From Maribacter sp. MJ134 (GTDB lineage Bacteria; Bacteroidota; Bacteroidia; Flavobacteriales; Flavobacteriaceae): a stretch of 64,000 nt of DNA. Position numbers and translations under genes: made by a program. Below the pieces are notes generated by a model. The model was given only the letters and a program-made list of their open reading frames with translations, ran no database searches and was not told the origin of the DNA. Location of the stretch: the NCBI RefSeq assembly GCF_003970695.1, contig NZ_CP034570.1, positions 3,224,001 through 3,288,000 of the forward strand. The letters run 5' to 3'. Shown piece by piece: positions 63,891 through 64,000 of the stretch. Position 1 is the stretch's first letter; each line of letters opens with the position of its first letter.

Positions 63891-64000
<110 letters not shown>

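Overview
The window looks like a chromosomal stretch of a marine-type Flavobacteriaceae bacterium (Bacteroidota). It has moderate to low GC, Bacteroidota-style conjugation genes (TraE to TraN, BfmA, DUF5712, RteC), Bacteroidota tyrosine integrases, TPR-AraC regulators and few Shine-Dalgarno sites. No rRNA or intact tRNA gene is visible. Most of the window reads as a tandem array of integrative elements in the 3' end of one tRNA gene, probably tRNA-Ala(GGC). A 53-bp tRNA 3'-end core occurs twice in the same orientation (9977-10029 and 57474-57526).

Layout. 1-9976 (element A, right part, left end not seen): a metal efflux operon (TolC fragment, CusA-type RND pump, small HYC_CC_PP protein), an excisionase-like HTH protein, MobC/MobB and integrase A. 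9977-57526 (element B, about 47.5 kb, an integrative and conjugative element): ssb, radC, bfmA, a DUF5712 relaxase-like protein and a coupling ATPase; then a defence cargo block (lipoprotein plus membrane amidohydrolase, and an eight-gene type I restriction operon carrying a Septu-like AAA/HNH pair and two further nucleases) bracketed by two near-identical hairpins; then SRAP/YedK, conjugation genes traN-M-K-J-I-G-F-E and an amidase; then a peptide-production region and integrase B. 57527-64000: the start of what may be a third element, with a CRISPR array of 74 repeats, cas4 and the end of another gene.

The peptide region is the most unusual part. It contains (i) a C39-peptidase ABC exporter, an HlyD adaptor, a TPR-AraC regulator, a double-glycine precursor predicted to yield a cationic proline-rich 25-mer, and a lipoprotein prolyl oligopeptidase; and (ii) a second unit with at least three short precursors sharing the motif LEKR(F/Y)EMGW, a protein joining a class I isoprenoid-synthase domain to squalene-cyclase-like repeats, a PqqD-like/M50 membrane protease and an outer-membrane-associated protein. 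I do not recognise the second unit as a described class. The invariant Trp next to an isoprenoid synthase suggests a ComQ/ComX-like prenylated-tryptophan peptide system; this is inference.

The elements share logic. Each core is followed by an intrinsic terminator that would end the rebuilt tRNA transcript. The element ends carry pairs of TTGCAC-type sites at 11-bp spacing, probably integrase arm sites, in three distinct flavours. The third flavour lies just right of the second core, so the CRISPR-cas locus may itself sit on an integrated element.
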